NCBI GenBank assembly: GCA_964348085.1
Contig: CAYGBI010000088.1
Span: forward strand, 1-13,990
Direction of reading: 5' to 3'
Length of the DNA: 13,990 bases
DNA from: VXYL01 sp964348085
GTDB lineage: Bacteria > Pseudomonadota > Gammaproteobacteria > Pseudomonadales > Azotimanducaceae
In this document: piece after piece, positions 6,838 to 12,752 of the stretch
Position numbering within the stretch: the stretch's first letter is position 1
How the letters are laid out: every line of letters starts with the position of its first letter
The notes under the pieces: generated by a model
What the model was told of the DNA's origin: nothing
What the model saw: the letters and a program-made list of their open reading frames with translations, nothing else
The model's database searches: none
Made by a program: the position numbers and the translations under genes

Positions 6838-7622
6838 TAATGTCCCGTCTCCGACGCTCCCACCGTGCGCACATGCGTGCCGGTTCGCCAGTCCCGTTCC
6901 GGCGTCTCGCAACGCGGCGAGGCGTAATGCGCGGAAATCGCCCGGCGAAAGTCGCCGCTGCGGTTCCGCCCGGACCCGTGGATTAAGAGCGGATGGAAGA
7001 ACACCGTGTCGCCCGGCCGCATTTCGAGATATTCGCGCGACTCGTGGCGTGCGCCGTCAATGCCGTAGAAAGCGTGGTTGACGTACTGCCAGTCCGGGTC
7101 GCCATGCTCGCGCAATCCCACACGATGGGAGCCCGGCAAGACGGCCAAGCAGCCGGATTCTCGGGTGCAGGGCGACAGGGCGGTCCAAGCAGCGACGATG
7201 CCCGCCGCCGGACGCAGGCGGAAATAACGCAGGTCCTGGTGCAGCGGGTGGCGGCCATCCACCCCCGGCGGCTTGTTGAATACGTTGGTGGTGATGACCA
7301 CGAGCGGCGTCGACGGCGCGTCGCCGACCAATTGCCGAGCGATGGCGAGCACGCCCGGCTGGCGGGCGTAGTCGAACAATGCGGGATCGCTTTCGAAGTT
7401 GAGCACCTTGTTGACGGCGTGCAACGGCGTCGCCGGGCGCACCGCGCCCTTGACCACCATGACGTCGCGCATGACCACCATCCCGGGCGGCGGTTCGACG
7501 GGGCCCTCCACCAGCTCGACGAAGCGGTCGTCGTAGCGGCGGCGGCGTTCGGCGTCGACGAGCCCCGGCACCAGTACGTAGCCGTGCTGATCGTAGTGTT
7601 CGAGTTGCTCTGGCTTAAGCAC
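6837..7622 (-). CDS. Phytanoyl-CoA dioxygenase (PhyH) family protein
   Basis: This 261-residue cytosolic enzyme belongs to the PhyH family of Fe(II)/2-oxoglutarate oxygenases. The iron ligands are H128 and D130 in HPLHQDLRYF and H215 in HPLLIHGSG; R226 or R227 downstream is suited to bind 2-oxoglutarate. The segment SGCLAVLPGSHRVGL (156-170) is a hallmark of the family. The length is close to human PHYHD1-like proteins. The start is a GTG at 7622-7620, only three bases after the stop of the DUF72 gene. No good ribosome site is visible, and the nearest upstream ATG in frame meets a stop, so translation is probably coupled to DUF72. Family members hydroxylate fatty acyl-CoAs, ectoine, halogenated metabolites and others; this one's substrate is unknown. 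Confidence 0.92.
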   Translation of the reverse strand: MLKPEQLEHYDQHGYVLVPGLVDAERRRRYDDRFVELVEGPVEPPPGMVVMRDVMVVKGAVRPATPLHAVNKVLNFESDPALFDYARQPGVLAIARQLVGDAPSTPLVVITTNVFNKPPGVDGRHPLHQDLRYFRLRPAAGIVAAWTALSPCTRESGCLAVLPGSHRVGLREHGDPDWQYVNHAFYGIDGARHESREYLEMRPGDTVFFHPLLIHGSGRNRSGDFRRAISAHYASPRCETPERDWRTGTHVRTVGASETGH

Positions 7623-7625
7623 GAG

Positions 7626-8387
7626 TCAGCGCCGCATTGGCGAGGTCTCGCCGGCGACGCGGCGCCGTTGGCCGGTAGGCGCCGCACGGCATTCCGCGAG
7701 CTTGAGAAAGCGTGCCGCGAGCTTAGGCCCCGCACCCTCGTCCTCGTGCTTGAAGAACGCGAAGCCGCGCGCCGCGCCGGTGGCGTAGCCCTTGTCCAGC
7801 CACTGGGTCAGCGCCGAGCGGTCGTAGTCGGGCCGACGCAGCCGCAAATACAGCCAGTCCGTCGTCCCGCTGAAGGTCGGCAAAGTCAGCTTGCCGTCCT
7901 CGGAGACGCAGATCGCCGCGCCATGGCGGGCGAGCAGGTCGGCGACTTCCCCGTCGAACCAAGAGTCGTGCCGAAACTCCACGGCCGCCGGGTACGCCTT
8001 CGGCCAAGCATCGAGGAACGCGGCCAAGCGCGCCGTGTCCTTGCGCAAATAGGGCGGCAGTTGGAACAGCACGCAACCGAGCTTGTCGCCGAGCGCCTGC
8101 AAGGACGCCGCCAAGTACCCGATGGCATCCTCGCAGTTCGCCAACTTCGCTTGGTGGGTGATGCGCCGAGATGCCTTGATGGCGAAGCGGAACGACGCCG
8201 GCACTTGGTCGCGCCACGAGGCCAATACTTGGCTGCGGGGCATGCGGTAGAACGTGTTGTTGATCTCCACGGCCGGCAGTTGCGATGCGTAATGCGTCAA
8301 CATGCCGTTGGCGGCGATGTCCGGCGGGTAGAACGTGCCTCGCCACCCCTTGTAGCTGTAGCCGCTGGTTCCGGCGAGCCACTGCAT
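7626..8387 (-). CDS. DUF72 (YecE-like) domain protein
   Basis: This 253-residue protein is a DUF72 member, a TIM-barrel-like family of unknown function found widely in bacteria. Characteristic blocks are WLAGTSGYSYKGWRGTFYP at the N-terminus, YASQLPAVEINNTFYRMP, FRFAIKASRRITH, LFQLPPYLRKD and VEFRHDSWF. Near the C-terminus FAFFKHEDEGAGPKLAARFL is the usual family ending. I chose the ATG at 8387 because AGGGAGG lies directly upstream; a longer reading from 8423 would add twelve basic residues unlike the family start. It is the first gene of a minus-strand pair, with PhyH following after three bases, and it is divergent from hemB. A role in nucleic acid or carbohydrate chemistry has been guessed from the fold, but none is established. 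Confidence 0.92.
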   Translation of the reverse strand: MQWLAGTSGYSYKGWRGTFYPPDIAANGMLTHYASQLPAVEINNTFYRMPRSQVLASWRDQVPASFRFAIKASRRITHQAKLANCEDAIGYLAASLQALGDKLGCVLFQLPPYLRKDTARLAAFLDAWPKAYPAAVEFRHDSWFDGEVADLLARHGAAICVSEDGKLTLPTFSGTTDWLYLRLRRPDYDRSALTQWLDKGYATGAARGFAFFKHEDEGAGPKLAARFLKLAECRAAPTGQRRRVAGETSPMRR

Positions 8388-8418
8388 GGCCTCCCTCCGT
8401 TTGGCGCGTGTCCGGCGC

Positions 8419-8448
8419 AACATAGCCCTCGCCGGGCGGCGCTGTCCA
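8419..8448 (-). promoter_or_regulatory. Sigma-70 promoter of the DUF72-PhyH unit
   Basis: On the minus strand, TGGACA (8448-8443) and TATGTT (8424-8419) are 18 bases apart, matching consensus at 5 of 6 and 4 of 6 positions. Transcription would begin near 8412 with a 25-base leader containing the strong ribosome site of DUF72. The -35 box lies close to the hemB -10 box on the other strand. Confidence 0.45.
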
Positions 8449-8455
8449 CCTGCGG

Positions 8456-8461
8456 TAGACT
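8456..8461 (+). promoter_or_regulatory. hemB -10 box, implying a leaderless transcript
   Basis: TAGACT matches TATAAT at 4 of 6 positions and ends six bases before the hemB ATG. A start point about seven bases downstream would fall on or next to the A of the start codon. No -35 box is evident at normal spacing, so confidence is limited. Confidence 0.35.
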
Positions 8462-8467
8462 GCGCAC

Positions 8468-9460
8468 ATGAACTATCCGCTTACCCGTATGCGGCGCAAC
8501 CGGCGCGCCGAGTTTTCCCGCCGTTTGGTGCGGGAGACGACGTTGACCGTGGACGACCTCATCTATCCGCTGTTCGTCGTCGACGGCAGCGGTGCGCGTC
8601 AGCCGGTGGCGTCCATGCCGGGCATCGAACGGTTGAGCGTCGATCAACTCGTCGAGGAAGCGAAGACCGCGCAGGACTTGGGTATTCCGGCGGTGGCGGT
8701 GTTCCCCAATGTGGAGAGCGCGGCCAAGACCGCTGACGGGCGTGAAGCAACCAATCCGGATGGCCTGATTCCACGCGCCGTGGCCGCCGTGAAGGCGGCT
8801 TGTCCCGCCCTCGGCGTAGTGACGGACGCGGCGCTCGACCCGTACACGACCCACGGTCACGACGGCGTTTTGGACGAGGACGGCTATGTGCGCAACGACG
8901 AGACCGTCGCCGTGCTGGTCGACCAAGCGTTGGTGTGCGCCCAAGCCGGTGCGGATGTGATCGCTCCGTCGGACATGATGGATGGTCGCGTGGGCGCGAT
9001 TCGCGGCGCGTTGGAGGACGCAGGCTTCGTCAACACGCAAATCATGGCCTATTCCGCCAAGTACGCCTCGGCGTTCTACGGCCCGTTCCGCGACGCGGTA
9101 GGGTCGGCCGCTTTGCTTGGTCACGCCGACAAGCTGACGTATCAGATGGACCCGGGCAATAGCGACGAAGCCTTGCGCGAGATCGAGCTGGACCTCGAGG
9201 AAGGCGCCGATATGGTGATGGTCAAGCCGGGCCTTCCTTACCTCGACATCGTGCGCCGCGTCAAAGACGCCTTCGGCGCGCCCACGTTCGTGTACCAAGT
9301 GAGCGGCGAATACGCCATGCTGATGGCCGCCGTGGGCAACGGCTGGCTGGACGAGCGCGTGATCGGCGAATCCCTCGTGGCGATCAAACGCGCCGGGGCG
9401 GACGGCATACTCACCTACTTCGCCAAGCATGTGGCCGGGCAACTGTACCGACACGCCTAA
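8468..9460 (+). CDS. hemB: Delta-aminolevulinic acid dehydratase (porphobilinogen synthase)
   Basis: HemB joins two 5-aminolevulinate molecules to make porphobilinogen, the second common step of heme synthesis, in the cytosol. The 330-residue protein is full length. The Schiff-base lysines are K198 (MAYSAKYASAFYGPFRDA) and K253 (MVKPGLPYLD). The metal segment at 120-133 reads DAALDPYTTHGHDG, with aspartates where zinc enzymes have cysteines, so this is a magnesium-type enzyme like that of Pseudomonas aeruginosa. The N-terminus YPLTRMRRNRR fits the family, and an in-frame TAG at 8456-8458 rules out an earlier start. No Shine-Dalgarno sequence precedes the ATG, and a -10 box ends six bases upstream, suggesting a leaderless message. 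It is upstream of trxA-rho, with the other heme genes hemX-hemY beyond rho. Confidence 0.98.
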   Translation: MNYPLTRMRRNRRAEFSRRLVRETTLTVDDLIYPLFVVDGSGARQPVASMPGIERLSVDQLVEEAKTAQDLGIPAVAVFPNVESAAKTADGREATNPDGLIPRAVAAVKAACPALGVVTDAALDPYTTHGHDGVLDEDGYVRNDETVAVLVDQALVCAQAGADVIAPSDMMDGRVGAIRGALEDAGFVNTQIMAYSAKYASAFYGPFRDAVGSAALLGHADKLTYQMDPGNSDEALREIELDLEEGADMVMVKPGLPYLDIVRRVKDAFGAPTFVYQVSGEYAMLMAAVGNGWLDERVIGESLVAIKRAGADGILTYFAKHVAGQLYRHA

Positions 9461-9474
9461 CCGGTATGCGGCGA

Positions 9475-9500
9475 CCTCGGCGCGACGCGGACTTCCATCA
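9475..9500 (+). repeat. Short intergenic repeat B, copy 2
   Basis: This 26-base stretch matches 1695-1720 at 23 of 26 positions, in the same orientation. It begins 14 bases after the hemB stop and is followed 25 bases later by repeat A. Confidence 0.45.
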
Positions 9501-9525
9501 CGGGTTGCCAAGGCCACGAAAGCCG

Positions 9526-9555
9526 TTGCCTCTCGGCACTGCCTTTCACCTTACG
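9526..9555 (+). repeat. Short intergenic repeat A, copy 2
   Basis: It starts TTGCCTCTCGGCAC, in which TGCC pairs with GGCA around TCTC. The 30 bases match the minus strand of 6808-6837 at 24 positions, and the first 14 recur exactly at 9598. It is non-coding DNA between hemB and trxA. Confidence 0.55.
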
Positions 9556-9597
9556 TCCGACGACCGGACTTCGCCGAACCAAACCCCTACGTCGCCC

Positions 9598-9627
9598 TTG
9601 CCTCTCGGCACCGCACCCGCCTCAAGT
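9598..9627 (+). repeat. Short intergenic repeat A, copy 3
   Basis: The first 14 bases are identical to copy 2, with copy starts 72 bases apart. Beyond that the match decays, but the stretch CGCCTCAAGTCCGAG still resembles copy 1 (12 of 15). It lies about 60 bases before the trxA promoter. Confidence 0.45.
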
Positions 9628-9664
9628 CCGAGTTACCTGATAGCGCCGCGAAACGACGGTCGCC

Positions 9665-9695
9665 GTGACACCACAGAGAGTGCGGGTGTTAGAAT
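9665..9695 (+). promoter_or_regulatory. trxA promoter with extended -10
   Basis: TGTTAGAAT at 9687-9695 is an extended -10 element (TG, one base, then TAGAAT, 5 of 6). GTGACA at 9665-9670 could be the -35 but the spacing is 19 bases, longer than ideal. Transcription would start near 9702, giving a short C-rich leader of about 34 bases that ends in the AAGGAG site of trxA. Confidence 0.55.
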
Positions 9696-9735
9696 CCGCG
9701 CCACTCCCTTCCCTACCCGTAAACAAGGAGCCGCC

Positions 9736-10062
9736 ATGTCGGACCAAATTCAACACGTAACCGACGCCGAATGGGACGAGAAAGTGCTGGGTGCGGACAA
9801 GCCCGTGCTCGTCGACTATTGGGCGGAGTGGTGTGGGCCGTGCAAGATGATCGCCCCCATTCTCGAAGAAATCGCCGAGGAGTACTCCGGCCGCGTACAA
9901 GTGTGCAAACTCGACATCGACAGCAACCAGCAGACGCCGCCCAAGTACGGGATTCGCGGTATCCCGACGTTGATGCTGTTTCGCAATGGCGAAGTAGAGG
10001 CCACCAAGGTCGGCGCATTGTCGAAGTCGCAGCTCGCCGCATTCTTGGACAGCAACATTTGA
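9736..10062 (+). CDS. trxA: Thioredoxin 1
   Basis: This 108-residue protein is a classical thioredoxin, the cytosolic disulfide reductant that serves ribonucleotide reductase, methionine sulfoxide reductases and others after reduction by thioredoxin reductase. The active site is W32-C33-G34-P35-C36, the buried acid is D27, and the cis-proline is P77 in GIRGIPTLMLF. One further cysteine, C57, lies in VQVCKLDID. The start is firm: AAGGAG lies 5 nt before the ATG at 9736, and the upstream in-frame reading crosses the repeats and promoter, so it is rejected. The gene precedes rho by 222 bases, an arrangement common in gammaproteobacteria. Confidence 0.98.
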   Translation: MSDQIQHVTDAEWDEKVLGADKPVLVDYWAEWCGPCKMIAPILEEIAEEYSGRVQVCKLDIDSNQQTPPKYGIRGIPTLMLFRNGEVEATKVGALSKSQLAAFLDSNI

Positions 10063-10070
10063 TGCACAAA

Positions 10071-10111
10071 CGCGGTCGGCCTCTCCGCCATTGGCTTTGA
10101 GGTCGACCGCG
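10071..10111 (+). terminator. Strong stem-loop after trxA
   Basis: Bases 10071-10083 pair with 10099-10111 to form a 13-bp GC-rich stem containing one G-U pair, around a 15-nt loop that itself contains GCC-ATT-GGC. It begins eight bases after the trxA stop. Only a broken T-run (TTTCGTT, 10120-10126) follows, so termination may be partial. It lies upstream of the rho -10 box, which suits a trxA terminator. Confidence 0.6.
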
Positions 10112-10148
10112 AGGCGCCGTTTCGTTGGTGGCGGCGCTGCCGGAACGA

Positions 10149-10157
10149 TGTTAGAGT
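10149..10157 (+). promoter_or_regulatory. rho promoter, extended -10
   Basis: TGTTAGAGT is an extended -10 element nearly identical to that of trxA (TGTTAGAAT). No good -35 lies at normal spacing. A start near 10164 would give rho an untranslated leader of about 120 bases. Confidence 0.45.
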
Positions 10158-10221
10158 TCCACTCCGCCGGCCTCTCGGGGGCCTTCCTCTTGAGACCTCC
10201 CTAAAGCGCGATCACGTGCGG

Positions 10222-10262
10222 TCATCTTCACCTTCCTCAACGTTCCTCAATCGCACTCACTT
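10222..10262 (+). promoter_or_regulatory. Putative rut site in the rho leader
   Basis: These 41 bases contain 17 C and only 2 G, sharply unlike the G-rich coding strand around them. They are rich in pyrimidine-C steps and contain TTCCTCAA twice, at 10233-10240 and 10243-10250, exactly ten bases apart. Rho binds such unstructured C-rich RNA, and rho genes are known to be autoregulated by premature termination in their leaders. The tract ends 22 bases before the start codon. Confidence 0.5.
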
Positions 10263-10284
10263 CGAGTTCAAGTAAGACCCTGCT

Positions 10285-11550
10285 ATGAATCTGACAGAGC
10301 TGAAACGAAGACCCGTCGGCGAACTCGTCGACCTGGCCCGAGACTTGGGCCTCGACAACATGGCCCGGTCGCGCAAGCAAGAGGTGGTCGCCGCCATCCT
10401 GCGCAAACAGGCCACCAACGGCGACGACATCTACGGCGAAGGCACGCTGGAAATCCTGCCGGACGGCTATGGGTTTCTGCGTTCCGCGGACAGTTCGTAT
10501 CTCGCGGGACCGGACGACATCTACGTCTCGCAGAACCAGATCCGTCGATTCAACCTGCGTACCGGCGACAGCATCGCCGGCAGGATACGCCCGCCAAAGG
10601 GCGGCGGCGAACGCTACTTCGCGCTGCTGAAGATCGACGAAATCAACTTCAGCGAACCCTCCTCCAAGAAACAGAAGATCCTTTTCGAGAACCTAACGCC
10701 CGATTTCCCGGACGAACGCCTCACCTTGGAACGGGGCAACGGCACTACGCAAGACCTGTCGTCGCGCATCGTCGATCTCGTCGCGCCGATCGGCAAGGGC
10801 CAGCGAGCGCTTATCGTCTCGCCGCCGAAAGCCGGCAAGACCTTGATGTTGCAAAACATCGCGGACTCTATCGCCGTCAACAACCCGGACGTGGTGCTCA
10901 TCGTGCTGCTTATCGACGAACGCCCCGAGGAAGTCACCGACATGCGCCGCATGGTGCGCGGGGAAGTGGTCGCGAGCACCTTCGACGAACCGCCTTCTCG
11001 CCATGTGCAAGTGGCCGAGATGGTCATCGAGAAAGCCAAGCGACTAGTCGAGCACAAGAAAGACGTGGTGATTCTGCTCGACTCCATCACCCGCTTGGCG
11101 CGCGCCTACAATACGATCGTGCCGTCTTCCGGCAAGGTGCTCACCGGCGGCGTGGACGCCAACGCCCTCGAACGTCCCAAGCGTTTCTACGGTGCCGCTC
11201 GAAACTTCGTCGAAGGCGGCAGCCTGACCATCATCGCCACGGCGCTCATCGATACCGGCTCGAAGATGGACGAAGTGATCTACGAGGAGTTCAAGGGACG
11301 CGGCAACTTGGAGATTCACCTAGAGCGCAAGATCGCCGAGAAGCGCGTTTGGCCGGCGATCAACATTCGCCGTTCCGGCACCCGCCGCGAGGAACGTCTG
11401 CTCGCCGAAGACGAACTGCAGCGCGTTTGGATATTGCGCAAGCTCCTGCACGACATGGACGACATCGCCGCGATCGAGTTCATGGTGGACAAGCTCAAGG
11501 AGACGAGGACCAACAATCAGTTCTTCTCTTCGATGCGCGGCGGGCGCTGA
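10285..11550 (+). CDS. rho: Transcription termination factor Rho
   Basis: Rho is a hexameric RNA-dependent ATPase that loads on C-rich RNA and ends transcription. The 421-residue protein is full length (E. coli 419) and very similar throughout. The N-terminal RNA-binding domain shows GYGFLR (61-66) and DDIYVS (78-83). The ATPase core shows the P-loop PPKAGKT (180-186), Walker B VVILLD ending at D266, and the Q-loop LTGGVDANALERPKR (286-300). The R-loop reads KGRGN at 337-341, where I recall KGTGN in E. coli. The start lacks a strong ribosome site; AAGTAAG lies about 8 nt upstream. The stop lies inside the 3' end of the opposing hemY gene. Expression is probably autoregulated through the C-rich leader. 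Confidence 0.99.
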   Translation: MNLTELKRRPVGELVDLARDLGLDNMARSRKQEVVAAILRKQATNGDDIYGEGTLEILPDGYGFLRSADSSYLAGPDDIYVSQNQIRRFNLRTGDSIAGRIRPPKGGGERYFALLKIDEINFSEPSSKKQKILFENLTPDFPDERLTLERGNGTTQDLSSRIVDLVAPIGKGQRALIVSPPKAGKTLMLQNIADSIAVNNPDVVLIVLLIDERPEEVTDMRRMVRGEVVASTFDEPPSRHVQVAEMVIEKAKRLVEHKKDVVILLDSITRLARAYNTIVPSSGKVLTGGVDANALERPKRFYGAARNFVEGGSLTIIATALIDTGSKMDEVIYEEFKGRGNLEIHLERKIAEKRVWPAINIRRSGTRREERLLAEDELQRVWILRKLLHDMDDIAAIEFMVDKLKETRTNNQFFSSMRGGR

Positions 11551-12752
11551 ATCAACGCTTCGTCGGCAGGCGCCCCGACCAACCGAAGCGCCTTCTCATA
11601 GCACATGTTCGCGGCGCTCAAGTCGCCCGATTCGGCCTGCAGCCGACCCATCGCCGTCAGGCCGGCCAAATCCTCCGTTTGCCGCAAGCTTGCTCGCAGA
11701 TGGTCGATGGCCCGAGCGGTATCGCCTGCCGCCTGCGCCAGTCGACCCAAGGTGAATAGCACGGACGGATCCTCCGGCCGCGCTTGCAGCCAGCCGGCGG
11801 CGACCTCAAGCCGTTTGCGCGCCTCGCCAACATCCGCGCTCGGAATGGTCGCGTAGCGACGCACCCAAGAGTCGTGCCAAGCCTTCTTCAGGCTCTGGCG
11901 GACCACCCGCTCGGCGGCGTTGGTGTCGCGACGGGCCAGAATGTCCACGTAGTCCAGCAGTAGCGCCTCTTCCAAGCGCATCGCCTTGGGCATCGCCCGC
12001 CATGTGTTTCGCGCGTGCTCCGCGGCATCCGCGCTTTGCTTCGACTTGGCGAACCGCGCACGCCAGACGGCCACTTGCGTCGCTTGCATGTCGCCACTGG
12101 CCTCGTCGGGGAGTGACCCGGCGAGCTCCGCCACGGCGTCCCAGTCGTCAACCGCCTTGTGCGCGTCGAACAGCCGACGAAGAACCAACGGGTGGCGCGG
12201 CGCTTGCCGCAACAAGGGCGTCAAGGTGGCTATGCTGCGCCGCCACTGCCCAGCGGCCTGTTGCAGTTCGGCACGCGTGAGCTCGGTGACGAAGGCCGCC
12301 TCGGGCGTTGCCGACTTGGCGCGGTCCAAGGCGTCGTCGCGTCCCTCGTGGTCGCCGAGTTCGTTCGCCGCCCGAGCGGCGCCGAAGTAGTTGACGAGGG
12401 GTAAGTCCACACCCGCTGCAGATTTGAGCAACGCGGGGACGGCCTCTCGCCAACGCCCTTCCGCGAGCAACATGGCGCCTTGCAACGAGTGTTTGCGCAG
12501 CGAGCGAAGACGGCGTGAAGCAACCCAGTTGGTGACCCTGACGCCGCCTCGTAGCGAGCGCCTGACGACAAGGACGATGGCGAAGGTCGTGGCCGCCGCC
12601 AAGAGCGCGGCTCCGAGAGCGAACCACAAGCTCGTCTCAAGAGTCGCGTTTTGATAAGCGACCAGCACATAGCCCGGGTCGCGCATCATGAGCACCGCCA
12701 GCGTACCGCCAACGGCCAACGCGACCAGAGCAAGGAGAATAAAGAGAATCAC
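11517..12752 (-). CDS. hemY: HemY, heme-biosynthesis-associated TPR membrane protein
   Basis: This 411-residue inner-membrane protein matches proteobacterial HemY (398 in E. coli), which is unrelated to the Bacillus protoporphyrinogen oxidase of the same name. Two membrane helices span about 3-21 and 42-63, separated by the signature DPGYVLVAYQNATLETS (25-41). The rest is helical repeat sequence of TPR type, for example LVNYFGAARAANELGD and PSVLFTLGRLAQAAGD. Its role in late heme synthesis is not fully defined; a scaffold or regulator is proposed. The start is a GTG that overlaps the hemX stop by four bases (GTGA), so the two are translationally coupled. The last 34 bases overlap the end of rho on the other strand. 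Confidence 0.95.
   Translation of the reverse strand: MILFILLALVALAVGGTLAVLMMRDPGYVLVAYQNATLETSLWFALGAALLAAATTFAIVLVVRRSLRGGVRVTNWVASRRLRSLRKHSLQGAMLLAEGRWREAVPALLKSAAGVDLPLVNYFGAARAANELGDHEGRDDALDRAKSATPEAAFVTELTRAELQQAAGQWRRSIATLTPLLRQAPRHPLVLRRLFDAHKAVDDWDAVAELAGSLPDEASGDMQATQVAVWRARFAKSKQSADAAEHARNTWRAMPKAMRLEEALLLDYVDILARRDTNAAERVVRQSLKKAWHDSWVRRYATIPSADVGEARKRLEVAAGWLQARPEDPSVLFTLGRLAQAAGDTARAIDHLRASLRQTEDLAGLTAMGRLQAESGDLSAANMCYEKALRLVGAPADEALIQRPPRIEEKN

Noticed and set aside
6993..8471. Long open frame (about 490 codons) on the plus strand across PhyH and DUF72
   Set aside because: It is antisense to two well-recognised proteins, has no recognisable domains and arises from the stop-poor complementary frame in GC-rich DNA.
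8297..9517. Long open frame (406 codons) on the minus strand across hemB
   Set aside because: It is the complement of hemB, rich in His/Arg/Val typical of shadow frames, with no family resemblance.
9526..9611. CRISPR-like direct repeat
   Set aside because: There are only two exact copies of 14 bases with a 72-bp period, no third regular copy and no cas genes; an intergenic repeat fits better.
9466..9735. N-terminal extension of thioredoxin through the intergenic repeats
   Set aside because: The extension gives a repeated low-complexity peptide (PLPLGTA twice), crosses the trxA promoter, and thioredoxin starts normally at 9736 after AAGGAG.
10211..10220. CACGTG palindrome in the rho leader
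   Set aside because: A six-base palindrome is expected by chance in 14 kb and has no supporting context.
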